In this document: in pieces, positions 9,031 through 23,724 of the stretch
How the letters are laid out: each line of letters starts with the position of its first letter
How positions within the stretch are numbered: the first letter of the stretch is position 1
DNA from: Gilliamella sp. ESL0441
Lineage (GTDB): Bacteria; Pseudomonadota; Gammaproteobacteria; Enterobacterales; Orbaceae
NCBI RefSeq assembly: GCF_019469185.1
Contig: NZ_CP048264.1
Coordinates: forward strand, 186,001-250,000
Direction: 5' to 3'
DNA length: 64,000 nt
The notes under the pieces: generated by a model
What the model was told of the DNA's origin: nothing
Databases searched by the model: none
What the model saw: only the letters and a program-made list of their open reading frames with translations
Position numbers and translations under genes: made by a program

Positions 9031-9417
9031 ATGGCATACAGTGAAAAAGTAGTCGATCATTACGAAAACCCTCGCAATGTCGGATCGTTCGATCAAAACG
9101 ATCCGAATGTTGGTAGTGGTATGGTTGGTGCACCAGCCTGTGGCGATGTCATGCGACTTCAAATTAAAGTGAATGATGATGGCATTATTGAAGATGCGAA
9201 ATTTAAAACTTATGGCTGTGGTAGCGCAATTGCTTCAAGTTCGTTAGTTACCGAATGGATTAAAGGTAAATCTTTAGATGAAGCACAAGCAATAAAAAAT
9301 ACGGATATTGCTAAAGAACTCGCTTTACCGCCAGTTAAAATTCACTGTTCAATTTTAGCTGAAGATGCAATCAAAGCGGCAATTGATGACTATAAGACTA
9401 AAAAAGGGCAAAGTTAA
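9031..9417 (+). CDS. iscU: Fe-S cluster scaffold IscU
   Basis: IscU is the scaffold on which 2Fe-2S clusters are built. The three cluster cysteines are Cys37, Cys63 and Cys106, and the HscA-recognition motif LPPVK (99-103) lies just before Cys106. The 128-residue length is standard. Its TAA overlaps the iscA ATG in a TAATG junction, implying coupled translation. Confidence 0.98.
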   Translation: MAYSEKVVDHYENPRNVGSFDQNDPNVGSGMVGAPACGDVMRLQIKVNDDGIIEDAKFKTYGCGSAIASSSLVTEWIKGKSLDEAQAIKNTDIAKELALPPVKIHCSILAEDAIKAAIDDYKTKKGQS

Positions 9418-9740
9418 TGGCTATTACATTAACCACTAGTGCAGCTGATCGTGTTCAAGCTTTTTTAACTAATCGTGGAAAAGGCATCGGTCTAAGATTA
9501 GGCGTTAAAACATCTGGTTGTTCGGGTATGGCTTATGTTTTAGAGTTTGCTGATACGATTAATGACGATGACAGTGTATTTGAAGACAAAAATGTCAAAG
9601 TTATCGTGGATAAAAAAAGCTTAGTCTATATTGATGGCACTGAACTTGATTTTGTTAAAGAAGGATTAAATGAAGGTTTTAAATTCAATAATCCTAATGC
9701 GCATAATGAGTGTGGTTGTGGCGAAAGCTTTAATGTTTAA
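9417..9740 (+). CDS. iscA: A-type Fe-S carrier IscA
   Basis: This 107-residue A-type carrier binds iron or Fe-S clusters and helps mature 4Fe-4S proteins. The three conserved cysteines are Cys35 (TSGCSGMAY), Cys99 and Cys101 (NECGCGESF). It overlaps iscU by one base and is 14 bases from hscB. Confidence 0.97.
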   Translation: MAITLTTSAADRVQAFLTNRGKGIGLRLGVKTSGCSGMAYVLEFADTINDDDSVFEDKNVKVIVDKKSLVYIDGTELDFVKEGLNEGFKFNNPNAHNECGCGESFNV

Positions 9741-9754
9741 CTGAGGCATCAAGC

Positions 9755-10273
9755 GTGAATAATTATTTTGAGTTATTTCATCTACCTATTCAGTTACCTG
9801 TCGATACGCAGCAGTTAACATTACAATATCAACAATTACAAAGACAGTATCACCCTGATAATTTTGCAACGGCATCGGATAGTGAAAAAATGGCGATTAT
9901 TCAAAAATCAGCCATGATTAATGATGCTTATCAAGTATTAAAAAATCCTATAAAAGCAGCTGAATATTTCCTATCTTTGCAAGGCTTTGATGTGGCAACG
10001 GAACAACATATTATTCATGATGCAGATTTTTTAATGGAGCAATTTGTTTTGCGTGAAAAGCTAGATGATATTGAAAGTCAGTCAAACTTTGAACTATTAG
10101 ATAGCTTTGGGTCTGAAATATCAGGCCGCAAAAAAGATATTTATAATCAATTGTTGAACAATATATCGCAACAAGATTGGCAATCCGCTCTAAATCAAAT
10201 CTACAAGATTCGTTATCTTACTCGATTAATAGAACAGATCGAAAAGTTACAAGAAAAGCAATATGCTTTATAA
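9755..10273 (+). CDS. hscB: Fe-S co-chaperone HscB (Hsc20)
   Basis: This J-domain co-chaperone brings IscU to HscA and stimulates HscA ATPase. The HPD motif is His33-Pro34-Asp35 (RQYHPDNF), and a C-terminal helical IscU-binding domain follows (about 90-172). It starts with GTG, preceded by GAGG at a suitable distance. The N-terminus (N-N-Y-F-E-L-F) aligns with E. coli HscB, so the GTG start is well supported. Confidence 0.96.
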   Translation: MNNYFELFHLPIQLPVDTQQLTLQYQQLQRQYHPDNFATASDSEKMAIIQKSAMINDAYQVLKNPIKAAEYFLSLQGFDVATEQHIIHDADFLMEQFVLREKLDDIESQSNFELLDSFGSEISGRKKDIYNQLLNNISQQDWQSALNQIYKIRYLTRLIEQIEKLQEKQYAL

Positions 10274-10310
10274 TTTAAGATAAATAACACATCAAGTAGA
10301 GATAAGTTAA

Positions 10311-12170
10311 ATGGCATTATTACAAATTAGTGAACCAGGTCAAACACCAGAACCACATCAACGTCGGATTGCGGTTGGCATTGATTTGGGTACGACCAAC
10401 TCACTAGTTGCAACCGTTCGAAGCGGTAAATCTGAAGTCCTGCCAGATTTAGAAGGCGATTTTTTATTGCCTTCAGTTGTACATTATGGCGTTGATCATG
10501 ATGATAATACTATTATCACAATTGGTAAAAATGCTAAAAACAGTGCTACTTCTGATCCAAAAAATACAGTAAGTTCAGTTAAGCGATTAATGGGAAGACG
10601 TCTTTCGGATATAGACATATCTCATTTCCCTTATCCATTATCCATGACAGAAAATGGTGTGCCATTACTAAATTTACCGAATCAGCAAGTTAATCCTATA
10701 CAAGTCTCTGCTGAAATCTTGATTGCTCTAGCAGATCGGGCTAAAGCGAGTTTGAATGGTGAAATCGATGGTGTCGTCATCACCGTTCCCGCCTATTTTG
10801 ATGATGCTCAACGACAGGCAACAAAAGATGCTGCTAAATTAGCTGGTTTACACGTTTTACGTTTGTTGAATGAACCTACTGCTGCAGCTATCGCTTATGG
10901 CCTTGATTCTGGAAAAGAAGGCATAATTGCTGTATATGATTTAGGTGGTGGGACTTTTGATATCTCTATTCTGCGTTTACATAAAGGCGTTTTTGAAGTT
11001 CTATCAACAGGGGGAGATTCTGCTCTTGGTGGTGATGACTTCGATCGTTTACTTGCGGAGTATATTAAAAACGAATTAGGGTTGATTAATCATCATGATG
11101 CACAGTTGAATCAGAGAATGATTCATCAAGCGGTTGACATTAAAATTGCTCTCAGCCATCAAGATGCTGTCACGGTAACATTTGATAATCAGGTCTTAAC
11201 TATAACCCGACATCAATTTGAACAACTCATTGAACCGCTAGTTAAACGAACCTTAGCCGTTTGTCGGCGTGCATTAAAAGATGCTGATATTGATATCGAT
11301 GAAATTGTTGAAGTGGTCATGGTGGGGGGATCTACCCGAATTCCGTTTGTGCGTGAATCGGTCGGTAATTATTTCAAAACAAAACCTTTAACTTCTATCG
11401 ATCCAGATAAAGTAGTCGCTATTGGGGCTGCCATTCAAGCGGATATTTTAGTGGGTAATAAACCCGATTCTGATATGTTGTTGCTTGATGTAATTCCCTT
11501 ATCTTTAGGCATCGAAACAATGGGTGAATTGGTTGAAAAAATCATTCCTCGTAATAGCACGATCCCTTGTGCAAGGGCGCAAGAATTTACAACGTTTAAA
11601 GATGGTCAGACCGCTATGATGATTCATGTTTTACAAGGTGAACGTGAAAATGTAGCAGATTGTCGATCGTTGGCGCAATTTATCTTACGTGGCATTCCGC
11701 CAATGCCTGCTGGTGGCGCACATATTCGTGTCACTTTCCAAGTGGATGCTGATGGATTGCTAAACGTAACGGCAATGGAAAAATCAACAGGTGTTGAAGC
11801 TGCAATACAAGTTAAGCCATCTTATGGGCTAACTGATAAAGAAATTGCAACTATGATTCAAGATTCCATCAATTACGCTCAACAAGATAAGCAAACTAGA
11901 ATGCTTGCTGAACAAAAAGTTGAAGCAGCAAGAGTCCTTGAAAGTTTACAAAATGCATTAGATAAAGATGCTGACTTATTGAATGAGCATCAGCTTAATC
12001 AAATTTTAAATGCTAAACATCGTTTACAAGCGGTAAGCGAATCCAATGATATATACGAAATTGAAAAGCAAATTAAAATTGTTGATAACGTGACGCAGGA
12101 TTTTGCGGCTAAGCGTATGGATAGATCCATTCGTCAAGCTTTAACCGGTCATAAAGTTGATGATATTTAA
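10311..12170 (+). CDS. hscA: Hsp70-class chaperone HscA
   Basis: This specialised Hsp70 acts on IscU to release or transfer the nascent cluster. Nucleotide-binding motifs are [24 protein letters not shown] and [11 protein letters not shown]. The substrate-binding domain runs from about 390, and the acidic EEVD tail of DnaK is absent, as expected. The 619-residue length fits HscA. It lies between hscB and fdx. Confidence 0.97.
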   Translation: MALLQISEPGQTPEPHQRRIAVGIDLGTTNSLVATVRSGKSEVLPDLEGDFLLPSVVHYGVDHDDNTIITIGKNAKNSATSDPKNTVSSVKRLMGRRLSDIDISHFPYPLSMTENGVPLLNLPNQQVNPIQVSAEILIALADRAKASLNGEIDGVVITVPAYFDDAQRQATKDAAKLAGLHVLRLLNEPTAAAIAYGLDSGKEGIIAVYDLGGGTFDISILRLHKGVFEVLSTGGDSALGGDDFDRLLAEYIKNELGLINHHDAQLNQRMIHQAVDIKIALSHQDAVTVTFDNQVLTITRHQFEQLIEPLVKRTLAVCRRALKDADIDIDEIVEVVMVGGSTRIPFVRESVGNYFKTKPLTSIDPDKVVAIGAAIQADILVGNKPDSDMLLLDVIPLSLGIETMGELVEKIIPRNSTIPCARAQEFTTFKDGQTAMMIHVLQGERENVADCRSLAQFILRGIPPMPAGGAHIRVTFQVDADGLLNVTAMEKSTGVEAAIQVKPSYGLTDKEIATMIQDSINYAQQDKQTRMLAEQKVEAARVLESLQNALDKDADLLNEHQLNQILNAKHRLQAVSESNDIYEIEKQIKIVDNVTQDFAAKRMDRSIRQALTGHKVDDI

Positions 12171-12184
12171 CTAACGAGATTATT

Positions 12185-12523
12185 ATGCCAAAAATTACTT
12201 TTTTACCAAATGCTGAACTTTGCCCTGAAGGGAAAACAGTTGAAGCGCAAGAAGGTGAATCTATTTTAGAAGTCGCTTTACGTAACGATATTGAAATTGA
12301 GCATGCTTGTGAAATGTCATGTGCTTGTTCAACTTGCCATTGTATTGTCCGTAAAGGTTTTGACTCACTTGAAGAGAGTGATGAACAAGAAGATGATATG
12401 TTAGATAAAGCGTGGGGCGTTGAACCACATAGTCGACTAAGTTGTCAGGCTCGTGTTGCCGATGAAGATCTTGAAGTTGAAATTCCAAGATATAGTCTTA
12501 ATCATGCCAAAGAAGATCATTAG
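12185..12523 (+). CDS. fdx: 2Fe-2S ferredoxin of the isc operon
   Basis: This adrenodoxin-type 2Fe-2S ferredoxin supplies electrons for cluster assembly on IscU. The cluster ligands Cys42, Cys48, Cys51 and Cys87 are at the E. coli Fdx positions. It is 112 residues long. It is the last gene of the operon here. The iscX gene, which follows fdx in enterics, is not present downstream; the next gene is rpsJ. Confidence 0.97.
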   Translation: MPKITFLPNAELCPEGKTVEAQEGESILEVALRNDIEIEHACEMSCACSTCHCIVRKGFDSLEESDEQEDDMLDKAWGVEPHSRLSCQARVADEDLEVEIPRYSLNHAKEDH

Positions 12524-12526
12524 CCT

Positions 12527-12550
12527 TGTCGCCATCACTTCATGGCGACA
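12527..12550 (+). terminator. isc operon hairpin
   Basis: A perfect 9-bp hairpin (TGTCGCCAT, 6-nt loop, ATGGCGACA) starts 4 bases after the fdx stop. No uniform T-tract follows, so termination strength is uncertain. Confidence 0.6.
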
Positions 12551-12679
12551 GATTCCTCATTATCATCATTTTCTTAAGTAATCACTACAACTTGTTTGAT
12601 TAGCTTGAAATTTAATCAATAAAAATGGTTTATCATTATTTTTAAGCTGATCAATAAAGCATCTATTATTAATTATTTC

Positions 12680-12707
12680 TTGCATTAGTTAATAATTTAC
12701 GTATAAT
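12680..12707 (+). promoter_or_regulatory. S10 operon promoter
   Basis: TTGCAT (12680-12685) and TATAAT (12702-12707), spacer 16. Transcription would start near 12714, giving a leader of about 190 nt, similar to the E. coli S10 leader. Confidence 0.7.
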
Positions 12708-12713
12708 CATCGC

Positions 12714-13218
<505 letters not shown>

Positions 13219-13249
13219 TCCTAAGCTGAATGATTGAGAGGTCTAAACA

Positions 13250-13876
13250 ATGATTGGTTTAATCGGTCGTAAAGTAGGAATGACACGAATCTTCACCGAA
13301 GAAGGTGTTTCTATTCCTGTCACCGTAGTTGAAGTTCAAAGCAACCGCGTTACTCAAGTTAAAACTTTAGAGAACGATGGTTATCAAGCTATTCAGGTTA
13401 CTACTGGCAGCAAAAAAGCAAGCCGTGTAAATAAACCTGAAGCAGGTCATTTTGCTAAGGCTGGCGTTGAAGCTGGTCGTGGTCTATGGGAATTCCGTTT
13501 TGAAGAAGGCGAATTTACTGTAGGGCAAAGTATTAACGTTGATATTTTCACAGACGTTAAAAAAGTTGATGTTACTGGAACATCTAAAGGTAAAGGTTTT
13601 GCTGGCGTAACTAAACGTTGGAACTTCCGTACTCAAGATGCAACTCATGGTAACTCTTTGGCACACCGTGGTCATGGCTCTATCGGTCAAAACCAAACTC
13701 CAGGTAAAGTGTTCAAAGGTCGTAAAATGGCAGGTCACCTAGGTAATGAACGTGTAACTGTTCAAAACTTAGATATTGTACGTGTTGATGCTGAACGCAA
13801 CCTTTTATTAATTAAAGGTGCAGTTCCAGGCGCAATCAATAGTGACGTAATTGTTAAACCGGCAATCAAGGCTTAA
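13250..13876 (+). CDS. rplC: 50S ribosomal protein L3
   Basis: 208-residue L3, an early assembly protein near the peptidyl-transferase centre. The long internal extension is intact ([20 protein letters not shown]), including the Gln that PrmB methylates in E. coli. The GAGAGG ribosome-binding site lies upstream. Confidence 0.98.
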   Translation: MIGLIGRKVGMTRIFTEEGVSIPVTVVEVQSNRVTQVKTLENDGYQAIQVTTGSKKASRVNKPEAGHFAKAGVEAGRGLWEFRFEEGEFTVGQSINVDIFTDVKKVDVTGTSKGKGFAGVTKRWNFRTQDATHGNSLAHRGHGSIGQNQTPGKVFKGRKMAGHLGNERVTVQNLDIVRVDAERNLLLIKGAVPGAINSDVIVKPAIKA

Positions 13877-13892
13877 CGTCGAGGAGATAGAG

Positions 13893-14495
13893 ATGGAATT
13901 AGTAGTAAAAGACGCGAAAGCGCTTTCTGTTTCCGAAACTACCTTCGGACGTGAGTTTAATGAAGCGTTAGTTCACCAAGTAGTTGTTGCTTATGCATCT
14001 GCTGCTCGTCAAGGCTCACGCGCACAAAAAACTCGTGCAGAAATCGCTGGTTCAGGCAAAAAACCATGGCGTCAAAAAGGCACAGGTCGTGCTCGTTCAG
14101 GTTCTATTAAGAGCCCAATCTGGCGTAGTGGTGGTGTAACATTTGCAGCAAAACCACAAGATCATAGCCAAAAAGTTAACCGTAAAATGTATCGTGGTGC
14201 ATTAAAGAGTATTTTCTCTGAATTAGTGCGTCAAGAGCGTTTAGTTGTGGTTGAAACATTTACTGTTGAAGCACCTAAGACTAAATTATTAACTCAGAAA
14301 TTAAATGATATGAATCTTAACGATGTCCTTATCATTACAACTGAAGTTGATGAGAATCTTTTCTTAGCAGCACGTAACTTGCATAAAGTTGATGTGCGTG
14401 ATGTGGCAGGTATTGATCCAGTTAGTTTGATTGCATTTGACAAAGTGGTTATCACTGTTGATGCCGTTAAACAAGTAGAGGAGATGTTAGCATGA
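13893..14495 (+). CDS. rplD: 50S ribosomal protein L4, S10-operon autoregulator
   Basis: 200-residue L4, which lines the exit tunnel with its long loop (about 40-95, [19 protein letters not shown]). In E. coli it represses its own operon through the S10 leader, and a matching leader is present here. The start at 13893 ([11 protein letters not shown]) is chosen because GGAGATAGAG lies just before it and the N-terminus aligns with E. coli. A longer frame reaching into rplC is spurious. It overlaps rplW by 4 bases (ATGA). Confidence 0.97.
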   Translation: MELVVKDAKALSVSETTFGREFNEALVHQVVVAYASAARQGSRAQKTRAEIAGSGKKPWRQKGTGRARSGSIKSPIWRSGGVTFAAKPQDHSQKVNRKMYRGALKSIFSELVRQERLVVVETFTVEAPKTKLLTQKLNDMNLNDVLIITTEVDENLFLAARNLHKVDVRDVAGIDPVSLIAFDKVVITVDAVKQVEEMLA

Positions 14496-14794
14496 TTCGT
14501 GAAGAGCGTCTGCTTAAAGTCCTGCGAGCACCACATGTTTCTGAAAAAGCATCTATTTCAATGGAAAAAACAAATACATTAGTATTGAAAGTTGCTAAAG
14601 ATGCTACTAAGAGAGAGATTAAAGCCGCAGTTGAACAACTATTTGAAGTTAAAGTAGATGACGTTAATACACTTGTTGTTAAAGGCAAAGTAAAACGTCG
14701 TGGTCAACAAATTGGTCGCCGTAGCGACTGGAAAAAAGCTTACGTAACTTTAGCAGAAGGTCAAAACTTAGACCTTGCTGGCGTCGCTGAGTAA
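14492..14794 (+). CDS. rplW: 50S ribosomal protein L23
   Basis: 100-residue L23 at the exit-tunnel opening, docking site for trigger factor and SRP. The docking Glu is in [11 protein letters not shown] near residue 18. It overlaps the end of rplD. Confidence 0.97.
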   Translation: MIREERLLKVLRAPHVSEKASISMEKTNTLVLKVAKDATKREIKAAVEQLFEVKVDDVNTLVVKGKVKRRGQQIGRRSDWKKAYVTLAEGQNLDLAGVAE

Positions 14795-15637
<843 letters not shown>

Positions 15638-15641
15638 TTAA

Positions 15642-15935
<294 letters not shown>

Positions 15936-15939
15936 GTAG

Positions 15940-16281
<342 letters not shown>

Positions 16282-16295
16282 GCTGGAGAATAGCA

Positions 16296-17033
16296 ATGGG
16301 TCAAAAAGTAAATCCAAATGGTATCCGATTAGGCATTGTCAAGCCTTGGACATCTACATGGTATTCGGGTACAAAGACATTCGCTGATAATTTAGAAAGT
16401 GATTTTAGAGTGCGTGAATTCTTAAACAAAGAATTAGCACAAGCGTCAATCTCTAAAATTGTAATCGACCGTTCAGCAGAAACTAACGTTCGCATTACTA
16501 TTCACACTGCTCGTCCAGGTATCGTGATTGGTAAAAAAGGTGAGGACGTTGAAAAATTACGTAATGCCGTAGCTTCTATTGTCAATAAGTATAAAGACAA
16601 AAGAGAAAAACGTGATGTTGCAGTACAAATTAATATTGCTGAAGTTCGTAAACCTGAACTTGATGCAAAATTAGTTGCTGACAGCATTACTTCTCAGTTA
16701 GAACGCCGTGTTATGTTCCGTCGTGCAATGAAACGTGCGGTACAAAACGCAATGAAAGCGGGTGCTAAAGGTATCAAAGTTGAAGTAAGTGGTCGTTTAG
16801 GCGGCGCTGAAATTGCTCGCTCAGAGTGGTATCGTGAAGGTCGTGTACCTCTACATACACTACGAGCTGACATCGACTACGGAGTGTCTGAAGCATTAAC
16901 TACCTATGGTATTATTGGTGTTAAAGTGTGGATCTTCAAAGGTGAGATCCTTGGTGGTATGGCTGCCGTTGAACAAGCAGAAAAACAACCTGCTGCTCAA
17001 CCGAAAAAGCAGCGCAAAGGCCGAAAACAATAA
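16296..17033 (+). CDS. rpsC: 30S ribosomal protein S3
   Basis: 245-residue S3, part of the mRNA entry tunnel and helicase activity. The KH domain motif [15 protein letters not shown] is present. The C-terminus is about 12 residues longer than in E. coli, ending in a Gln/Lys-rich tail ([17 protein letters not shown]). GGAG ribosome-binding site. Confidence 0.98.
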   Translation: MGQKVNPNGIRLGIVKPWTSTWYSGTKTFADNLESDFRVREFLNKELAQASISKIVIDRSAETNVRITIHTARPGIVIGKKGEDVEKLRNAVASIVNKYKDKREKRDVAVQINIAEVRKPELDAKLVADSITSQLERRVMFRRAMKRAVQNAMKAGAKGIKVEVSGRLGGAEIARSEWYREGRVPLHTLRADIDYGVSEALTTYGIIGVKVWIFKGEILGGMAAVEQAEKQPAAQPKKQRKGRKQ

Positions 17034-17456
<423 letters not shown>

Positions 17457-17648
17457 ATGAAAGCAAAAGAGCTACGCGAAAAAAGCGTTGAAGAGTTAAA
17501 TACTGAACTTCTTAATTTATTACGTGAGCAATTTAACTTACGTATGCAATTAGCTGGAGGTCAGTTGACACAGACTCATATGTTAAAACAAGTGCGTCGT
17601 AATATTGCACGAGTTAAAACGTTATTAACTGAAAAGGCGGGTGCGTAA
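17457..17648 (+). CDS. rpmC: 50S ribosomal protein L29
   Basis: 63-residue helical L29 near the exit tunnel beside L23. It begins [15 protein letters not shown] and contains [17 protein letters not shown]. No gap to rplP, so translation is probably coupled. Confidence 0.97.
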   Translation: MKAKELREKSVEELNTELLNLLREQFNLRMQLAGGQLTQTHMLKQVRRNIARVKTLLTEKAGA

Positions 17649-17649
17649 T

Positions 17650-17910
17650 ATGACTACTGAAGTAAAAATTCGTACTCAGCAAGGTCGTGTTATTAGCGAC
17701 AAAATGGATAAATCTATTACTGTAGCTATAGAACGTAAAGTGAAGCATCCGTTATATGGTAAGTTCATTAAACGTACGACTAAATTGCATGTACATGATG
17801 AAAACAACGAGTGTGGTATTGGTGATACTGTAGAAATTAAAGAGTGTCGTCCATTATCAAAAACCAAATCTTGGACTCTTGTTCGAATCGTAGAAAAAGC
17901 AGTTAGTTAA
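17650..17910 (+). CDS. rpsQ: 30S ribosomal protein S17
   Basis: 86-residue S17, an early 30S assembly protein (OB fold, with [20 protein letters not shown]). The ATG at 17650 is preferred over an in-frame GTG 9 bases upstream that lies inside rpmC. Last gene of the S10 operon. Confidence 0.97.
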   Translation: MTTEVKIRTQQGRVISDKMDKSITVAIERKVKHPLYGKFIKRTTKLHVHDENNECGIGDTVEIKECRPLSKTKSWTLVRIVEKAVS

Positions 17911-17941
17911 TCTAATCGATTAAAAACTGTACATAATATAA

Positions 17942-17970
17942 TAAACGGCTAAATGCAGCCGTTTATTTTA
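17942..17970 (+). terminator. S10 operon terminator
   Basis: A 9-bp perfect hairpin (TAAACGGCT, AAATGC loop, AGCCGTTTA) followed by TTTTA, 32 bases after the rpsQ stop. Confidence 0.85.
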
Positions 17971-17989
17971 TGCTATCCATTTTATTTGA

Positions 17990-18478
<489 letters not shown>

Positions 18479-18488
18479 GGAGCGGGTA

Positions 18489-18803
18489 ATGGCAGCGAAA
18501 ATCCGTCGAGAAGATGAAGTTATCGTGTTAACCGGTAAAGATAAAGGTAAACGCGGTAAAGTAAAAAGCGTTTTGTCTACAGGCAAAGTGATTGTTGAAG
18601 GTATTAATTTGGTGAAAAAACATCAAAAACCAGTACCTGCATTAAATCAAGAAGGTGGAATTGTTGAAAAAGAAGCACCAATCAATGTTTCTAATGTTGC
18701 AATTTATAATCCTGATACAGACAAAGCAGATCGCGTAGGCTTTCGTTTTGAAGACGGCAAAAAAGTCCGTTTTTTCAAGTCTACTAATAAATTAATCAAT
18801 TAA
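18489..18803 (+). CDS. rplX: 50S ribosomal protein L24
   Basis: 104-residue L24, an assembly initiator binding the 5' end of 23S rRNA. The KOW motif is at the start ([15 protein letters not shown]). AGGAG ribosome-binding site. Confidence 0.97.
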   Translation: MAAKIRREDEVIVLTGKDKGKRGKVKSVLSTGKVIVEGINLVKKHQKPVPALNQEGGIVEKEAPINVSNVAIYNPDTDKADRVGFRFEDGKKVRFFKSTNKLIN

Positions 18804-18820
18804 GTAATTTGGAGTGTACG

Positions 18821-19360
18821 ATGGCGAAACTGCATGATTACTACAAAGCACAGGTAGTAAATAAACTGCAAGAACAGTTTGGCTACAAATCTGTCATGCA
18901 AGTCCCTCGGATCGAAAAGATCACCTTGAATATGGGTGTGGGTGAAGCAATTACTGATAAGAAATTATTAGATAATGCGGTTGCAGATTTAGCAGCAATC
19001 AGTGGTCAAAAACCACTAGTCACTAAAGCACGCAAATCAGTTGCTGGTTTTAAAATCCGTCAAGGGTATCCTATTGGTTGTAAAGTCACTTTACGTGGCG
19101 AACGTATGTGGGAATTTTTTGAACGTCTAGTTTATATTGCTCTTCCTCGTACTCGAGATTTCCGCGGTTTAAGCGCAAAATCTTTCGATGGTCGTGGTAA
19201 CTATAGCATGGGTGTTCGTGAGCAAATCGTTTTCCCTGAAATCGATTATGATAAAGTTGATCGTGTTCGTGGTTTAGATATTACTATCACAACAAGTGCA
19301 CAATCAGATGAAGAAGGCCGAGCTTTATTATCTGCCTTTAACTTCCCATTTCGTAAGTAA
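18821..19360 (+). CDS. rplE: 50S ribosomal protein L5
   Basis: 179-residue L5, which binds 5S rRNA and the P-site tRNA. It starts [19 protein letters not shown]. The ATG follows GGAG at good spacing. An in-frame ATG 12 bases upstream has no suitable ribosome-binding site. In E. coli the S8 feedback target spans this start. I did not establish the fold here. Confidence 0.98.
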   Translation: MAKLHDYYKAQVVNKLQEQFGYKSVMQVPRIEKITLNMGVGEAITDKKLLDNAVADLAAISGQKPLVTKARKSVAGFKIRQGYPIGCKVTLRGERMWEFFERLVYIALPRTRDFRGLSAKSFDGRGNYSMGVREQIVFPEIDYDKVDRVRGLDITITTSAQSDEEGRALLSAFNFPFRK

Positions 19361-19371
19361 GGTAGGGCATA

Positions 19372-19677
19372 ATGGCTAAACAATCAATGATTGAACGCGA
19401 TAAGAAACGCGTAAAGCTAGCAGAAAAATATTTTGCAAAGCGTCAAGAATTAAAAGCGATTATCTCTGATCTTAATGCATCAGATGAAGATCGTTGGAAT
19501 GCAGTGCTTAAATTGCAAACGCTTCCTCGTGATTCTAGTCCATCACGTCAACGTCGTCGTTGTCGTCAAACCGGTCGTCCTCATGGCGTCCTTCGTAAGT
19601 TTGGTTTAAGCCGTATTAAGGTTCGTGAATCAGCCATGCGTGGTGAGATTCCTGGTCTTAAAAAGGCAAGTTGGTAA
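19372..19677 (+). CDS. rpsN: 30S ribosomal protein S14 (zinc-free type)
   Basis: 101-residue S14 of the long form. It lacks the CxxC pairs of the zinc-binding form. The C-terminal [20 protein letters not shown] is standard. It is in the 30S head. Confidence 0.97.
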   Translation: MAKQSMIERDKKRVKLAEKYFAKRQELKAIISDLNASDEDRWNAVLKLQTLPRDSSPSRQRRRCRQTGRPHGVLRKFGLSRIKVRESAMRGEIPGLKKASW

Positions 19678-19694
19678 TCAGGGGAGTGTTATAG

Positions 19695-20087
<393 letters not shown>

Positions 20088-20098
20088 GGGAGAAAAAA

Positions 20099-20632
20099 AT
20101 GTCTCGTGTTGCAAAAGCACCTGTCGTTGTTCCTGCTGGCGTAGAGGTAAAACTCAATGGTCAGGTAATTACGATTAAAGGTAAAAATGGCGAGTTAACT
20201 CGTACAATTAATAATGCTGTTGTTATTAATCAAGAAGAAGGTCAAATTAAATTTGCACCTCGTGACGGCTTTGCGAATGCTTGGGCTCAAGCAGGTACTG
20301 CACGTGCGTTGATTAATGCAATGGTTATTGGTGTTACTGAAGGTTTTACTAAAAAACTTCAGCTAGTTGGTGTCGGTTATCGTGCACAAGTTAAAGGTAA
20401 CGCAATTGGTCTGTCTCTTGGATATTCACATCCAATTGAGCATCAATTACCTGCTGGTGTAACCGCTGAATGTCCATCACAAACTGAAATCATACTAAAA
20501 AGTGCTGATAAACAGTTAATTGGACAAGTGGCAGCAGATATCCGTGCTTATCGTCGTCCTGAACCTTATAAAGGTAAAGGTGTTCGTTACGCAGATGAAG
20601 TTGTGCGTACTAAAGAAGCTAAGAAAAAGTAA
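20099..20632 (+). CDS. rplF: 50S ribosomal protein L6
   Basis: 177-residue L6 near the factor-binding site. Two repeated alpha/beta domains; the C-terminal signature [16 protein letters not shown] is present. Confidence 0.98.
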   Translation: MSRVAKAPVVVPAGVEVKLNGQVITIKGKNGELTRTINNAVVINQEEGQIKFAPRDGFANAWAQAGTARALINAMVIGVTEGFTKKLQLVGVGYRAQVKGNAIGLSLGYSHPIEHQLPAGVTAECPSQTEIILKSADKQLIGQVAADIRAYRRPEPYKGKGVRYADEVVRTKEAKKK

Positions 20633-20641
20633 GGTAACACT

Positions 20642-20995
20642 ATGGATAAGAAATCAGCTCGTATCCGTCGTGCAACTAAAGCGCGTCGCAAGATGCATGA
20701 ACTACTTGCAACTCGCTTAGTGGTTCACCGTACTCCGCGTCATATTTATGCGCAGATTATCGCACCAAACGGATCAGAAGTACTGGCAGCCGCTTCTACA
20801 TTAGAAAAAGCTATCAGTGAAAGTTTAAAATACACCGGAAACAAAGATGCAGCAGCTGCAGTTGGTAAAGCAATCGCAGAGCGTGCATTAGCGAAAGATA
20901 TCAAAGAAGTTTCTTTTGATCGTTCGGGTTTCCAATATCATGGTCGAGTTCAGGCGCTAGCAGATGCTGCTCGCGAAGCTGGCCTACAGTTCTAA
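20642..20995 (+). CDS. rplR: 50S ribosomal protein L18
   Basis: 117-residue L18, a 5S rRNA binder. It begins with a basic tail ([18 protein letters not shown]) and ends [20 protein letters not shown], as is standard. Confidence 0.98.
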   Translation: MDKKSARIRRATKARRKMHELLATRLVVHRTPRHIYAQIIAPNGSEVLAAASTLEKAISESLKYTGNKDAAAAVGKAIAERALAKDIKEVSFDRSGFQYHGRVQALADAAREAGLQF

Positions 20996-21000
20996 GGTAG

Positions 21001-21510
<510 letters not shown>

Positions 21511-21516
21511 TTAACC

Positions 21517-21696
21517 ATGGCAAAGACAATTAAAATTACACAAACTCGTAGTTCTATTGGACGCATACCGAAGCATAAAGCAACGTTAGTTGGACTAGGA
21601 TTACGTCGTATTGGTCATACTGTAGAGCGCGAGGATACTCCTGCTATTCGTGGTATGGTAAACCAAGTTTATTACATGGTCAAAGTTGAGGAGTAA
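21517..21696 (+). CDS. rpmD: 50S ribosomal protein L30
   Basis: A 59-residue gene between rpsE and rplO, with translation [20 protein letters not shown] and then [20 protein letters not shown]. Length and sequence match bacterial L30, which sits in domain II of 23S rRNA. It starts 6 bases after the rpsE stop. Confidence 0.97.
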   Translation: MAKTIKITQTRSSIGRIPKHKATLVGLGLRRIGHTVEREDTPAIRGMVNQVYYMVKVEE

Positions 21697-21701
21697 TAGT
21701 A

Positions 21702-22136
21702 ATGCGTTTAAATACTTTATCTCCTGCTGAAGGTTCAAAGCATGCACCAAAACGTCTAGGCCGAGGTATCGGTTCTGGATTGGGTAAAACAGGTACTCGT
21801 GGTATTAAAGGTCAAAAATCACGTTCAGGTGGCGGCGTTCGTCGTGGCTTTGAAGGTGGTCAAATGCCTTTATATCGTCGTTTACCAAAATTTGGTTTTA
21901 CTTCTCGTAAAGCTCTAGTTACAGCACAAGTTCGCCTTTCTGACTTAATGAAAGTTGAAGGTGATGTTGTTGACTTAAATAGCTTAAAAGTTGCAAATGT
22001 GATTAATTCACAAATCGAATATGCTAAAATTATGTTATCTGGTGAAATAACAAAACCTGTAACTATTCGTGGTATTCGAGTAACTAAAGGTGCTAAAGCT
22101 GCAATTGAAGCTGCTGGCGGAAAAATTGAGGAATAA
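21702..22136 (+). CDS. rplO: 50S ribosomal protein L15
   Basis: 144-residue L15, a late assembly protein. It has a Gly/Arg-rich N-terminal extension ([20 protein letters not shown]) that penetrates 23S rRNA. GGAG upstream. It is 7 bases from secY. Confidence 0.98.
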   Translation: MRLNTLSPAEGSKHAPKRLGRGIGSGLGKTGTRGIKGQKSRSGGGVRRGFEGGQMPLYRRLPKFGFTSRKALVTAQVRLSDLMKVEGDVVDLNSLKVANVINSQIEYAKIMLSGEITKPVTIRGIRVTKGAKAAIEAAGGKIEE

Positions 22137-22143
22137 TTAGAAG

Positions 22144-23481
22144 ATGGCAAAGCAACCAGGATTAGATTTTCAAAGTACCCGAGGCGGTAGTAGTGAGCTT
22201 AAAAGACGTTTACTATTTGTGCTTTTAGCGCTTATTGTTTTTCGTCTTGGTTCTTATATTCCCGTTCCTGGTATAGATACTAAAGCATTAATGGAACAAT
22301 TAGCTAGAACATCACATGGTATTGTGGATATGTTTAATATGTTCTCTGGTGGTGCTTTAAGCCGTGCTTCAATTTTTTCTTTAGGGATAATGCCGTATAT
22401 TTCTGCTTCAATTATTATGCAGCTATTAACAGCGATTAACCCTAAATTAGCAGAATTAAAGAAAGAAGGTGAATCTGGTCGAAAGAAAATTAGTCAGTAT
22501 ACTCGTTATGGTACTTTAGCCTTAGCTATTATACAGGCGGTTGGTATTTCGACTGGTTTACCAAATATTCCACAATTTGGACACATAGTCGTTAATCCTG
22601 GATTTTCTTTCTATTTTGTTGCATCGGTTAGTTTAGTCACGGGTACAATGTTTCTTATGTGGCTTGGAGAACAGATCACGGAGCGTGGAGTTGGTAATGG
22701 TATATCTATCATTATTTTCTCAGGTATCGTAGCAAGTCTACCTCCGGCAATATATCAAACTATTGAACAAGCTCGTTCTGGTGATTTGAATCCAATTCTA
22801 TTATTAGCAATTGCAGTCTTAGTGGTAGCTATAACGTACTTTGTTGTATTTGTTGAGCGTGGTCAACGAAGAATTGTTGTTAATTATGCGCAACGACAAC
22901 AGGGTCGTCGTGTTTATGCAGCACAACGTTCTGATTTACCATTAAAGATCAATATGGCTGGTGTTATTCCTGCAATATTTGCCTCAACAATTGTTATGTT
23001 ACCATCAATGATGGCTTCTTGGTTCCAAGGAGATGGTGAGGGATGGCGATATATTTTCCTTGTTATAGGACAATGTTTTGCTCCAGACCAACCATTATAT
23101 ATAATCTTTTTTGCTGCTGCGATTGTCTTCTTTTGTTTCTTTTATACGGCATTGGTATTCAATCCTCGAGAAACAGCAGATCAGCTTAAAAAAGGTGGTG
23201 CATTTATTCCAGGGATTCGTCCAGGAGAACAAACATCTATATATATTGATAAAGTGATGACGCGTTTAACGTTAATCGGGGCAATATATATTACATTTGT
23301 TTGCTTGGTTCCAATGTTTATGACAAATGCAATGAAAGTTCCAGTTCTATTTGGTGGAACATCTTTACTGATTGTAGTTGTTGTAATCATGGATTTTATG
23401 GCACAAGTACAGACTTTGATGATGCCAAATCGTTATGAGTCAATGTTAAAGAAAGCGAATCTTAAAGGCTACGGCCGATAA
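22144..23481 (+). CDS. secY: Protein translocase channel subunit SecY
   Basis: SecY is the ten-helix channel of the SecYEG translocase in the inner membrane. The 445-residue protein has the plug region near [20 protein letters not shown], and cytoplasmic loops ([40 protein letters not shown]) that contact SecA and the ribosome. It follows rplO as in other gammaproteobacterial spc operons. Confidence 0.98.
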   Translation: MAKQPGLDFQSTRGGSSELKRRLLFVLLALIVFRLGSYIPVPGIDTKALMEQLARTSHGIVDMFNMFSGGALSRASIFSLGIMPYISASIIMQLLTAINPKLAELKKEGESGRKKISQYTRYGTLALAIIQAVGISTGLPNIPQFGHIVVNPGFSFYFVASVSLVTGTMFLMWLGEQITERGVGNGISIIIFSGIVASLPPAIYQTIEQARSGDLNPILLLAIAVLVVAITYFVVFVERGQRRIVVNYAQRQQGRRVYAAQRSDLPLKINMAGVIPAIFASTIVMLPSMMASWFQGDGEGWRYIFLVIGQCFAPDQPLYIIFFAAAIVFFCFFYTALVFNPRETADQLKKGGAFIPGIRPGEQTSIYIDKVMTRLTLIGAIYITFVCLVPMFMTNAMKVPVLFGGTSLLIVVVVIMDFMAQVQTLMMPNRYESMLKKANLKGYGR

Positions 23482-23507
23482 GTTAGCCAGAAGTTACGGA
23501 GAAAAAA

Positions 23508-23621
23508 ATGAAAGTTCGTGCTTCAGTCAAGAAATTATGCAGAAATTGTAAAATCATTAAACGTAACGGCATTGTTCGTGTTATTTGCGTTGAAGGTAAA
23601 CATAAACAACGTCAAGGCTAA
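23508..23621 (+). CDS. rpmJ: 50S ribosomal protein L36 (zinc-ribbon form)
   Basis: A 37-residue gene between secY and rpsM with translation [20 protein letters not shown] and ending EGKHKQRQG. The zinc ligands Cys11, Cys14, Cys27 and His32 are all present, so this is the zinc-dependent (C+) form. GGAGAAAA ribosome-binding site. Confidence 0.97.
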   Translation: MKVRASVKKLCRNCKIIKRNGIVRVICVEGKHKQRQG

Positions 23622-23677
23622 TTTATTTAGTCTAAAAGTTGAACTTTTGCATATTTTACTTGCCAAAGTATAGTAAA

Positions 23678-23696
23678 GCTGGCTAGAATAGCCAGC
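23678..23696 (+). terminator. spc/alpha intercistronic hairpin
   Basis: A perfect 8-bp hairpin with a 3-nt loop (GCTGGCTA-GAA-TAGCCAGC) lies between rpmJ and the alpha leader. No T-run follows, so it probably allows read-through or sets mRNA ends rather than fully terminating. Confidence 0.5.
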
Positions 23697-23724
23697 CTAA
23701 ATTTATTTGCAGACTTACTGTTTG

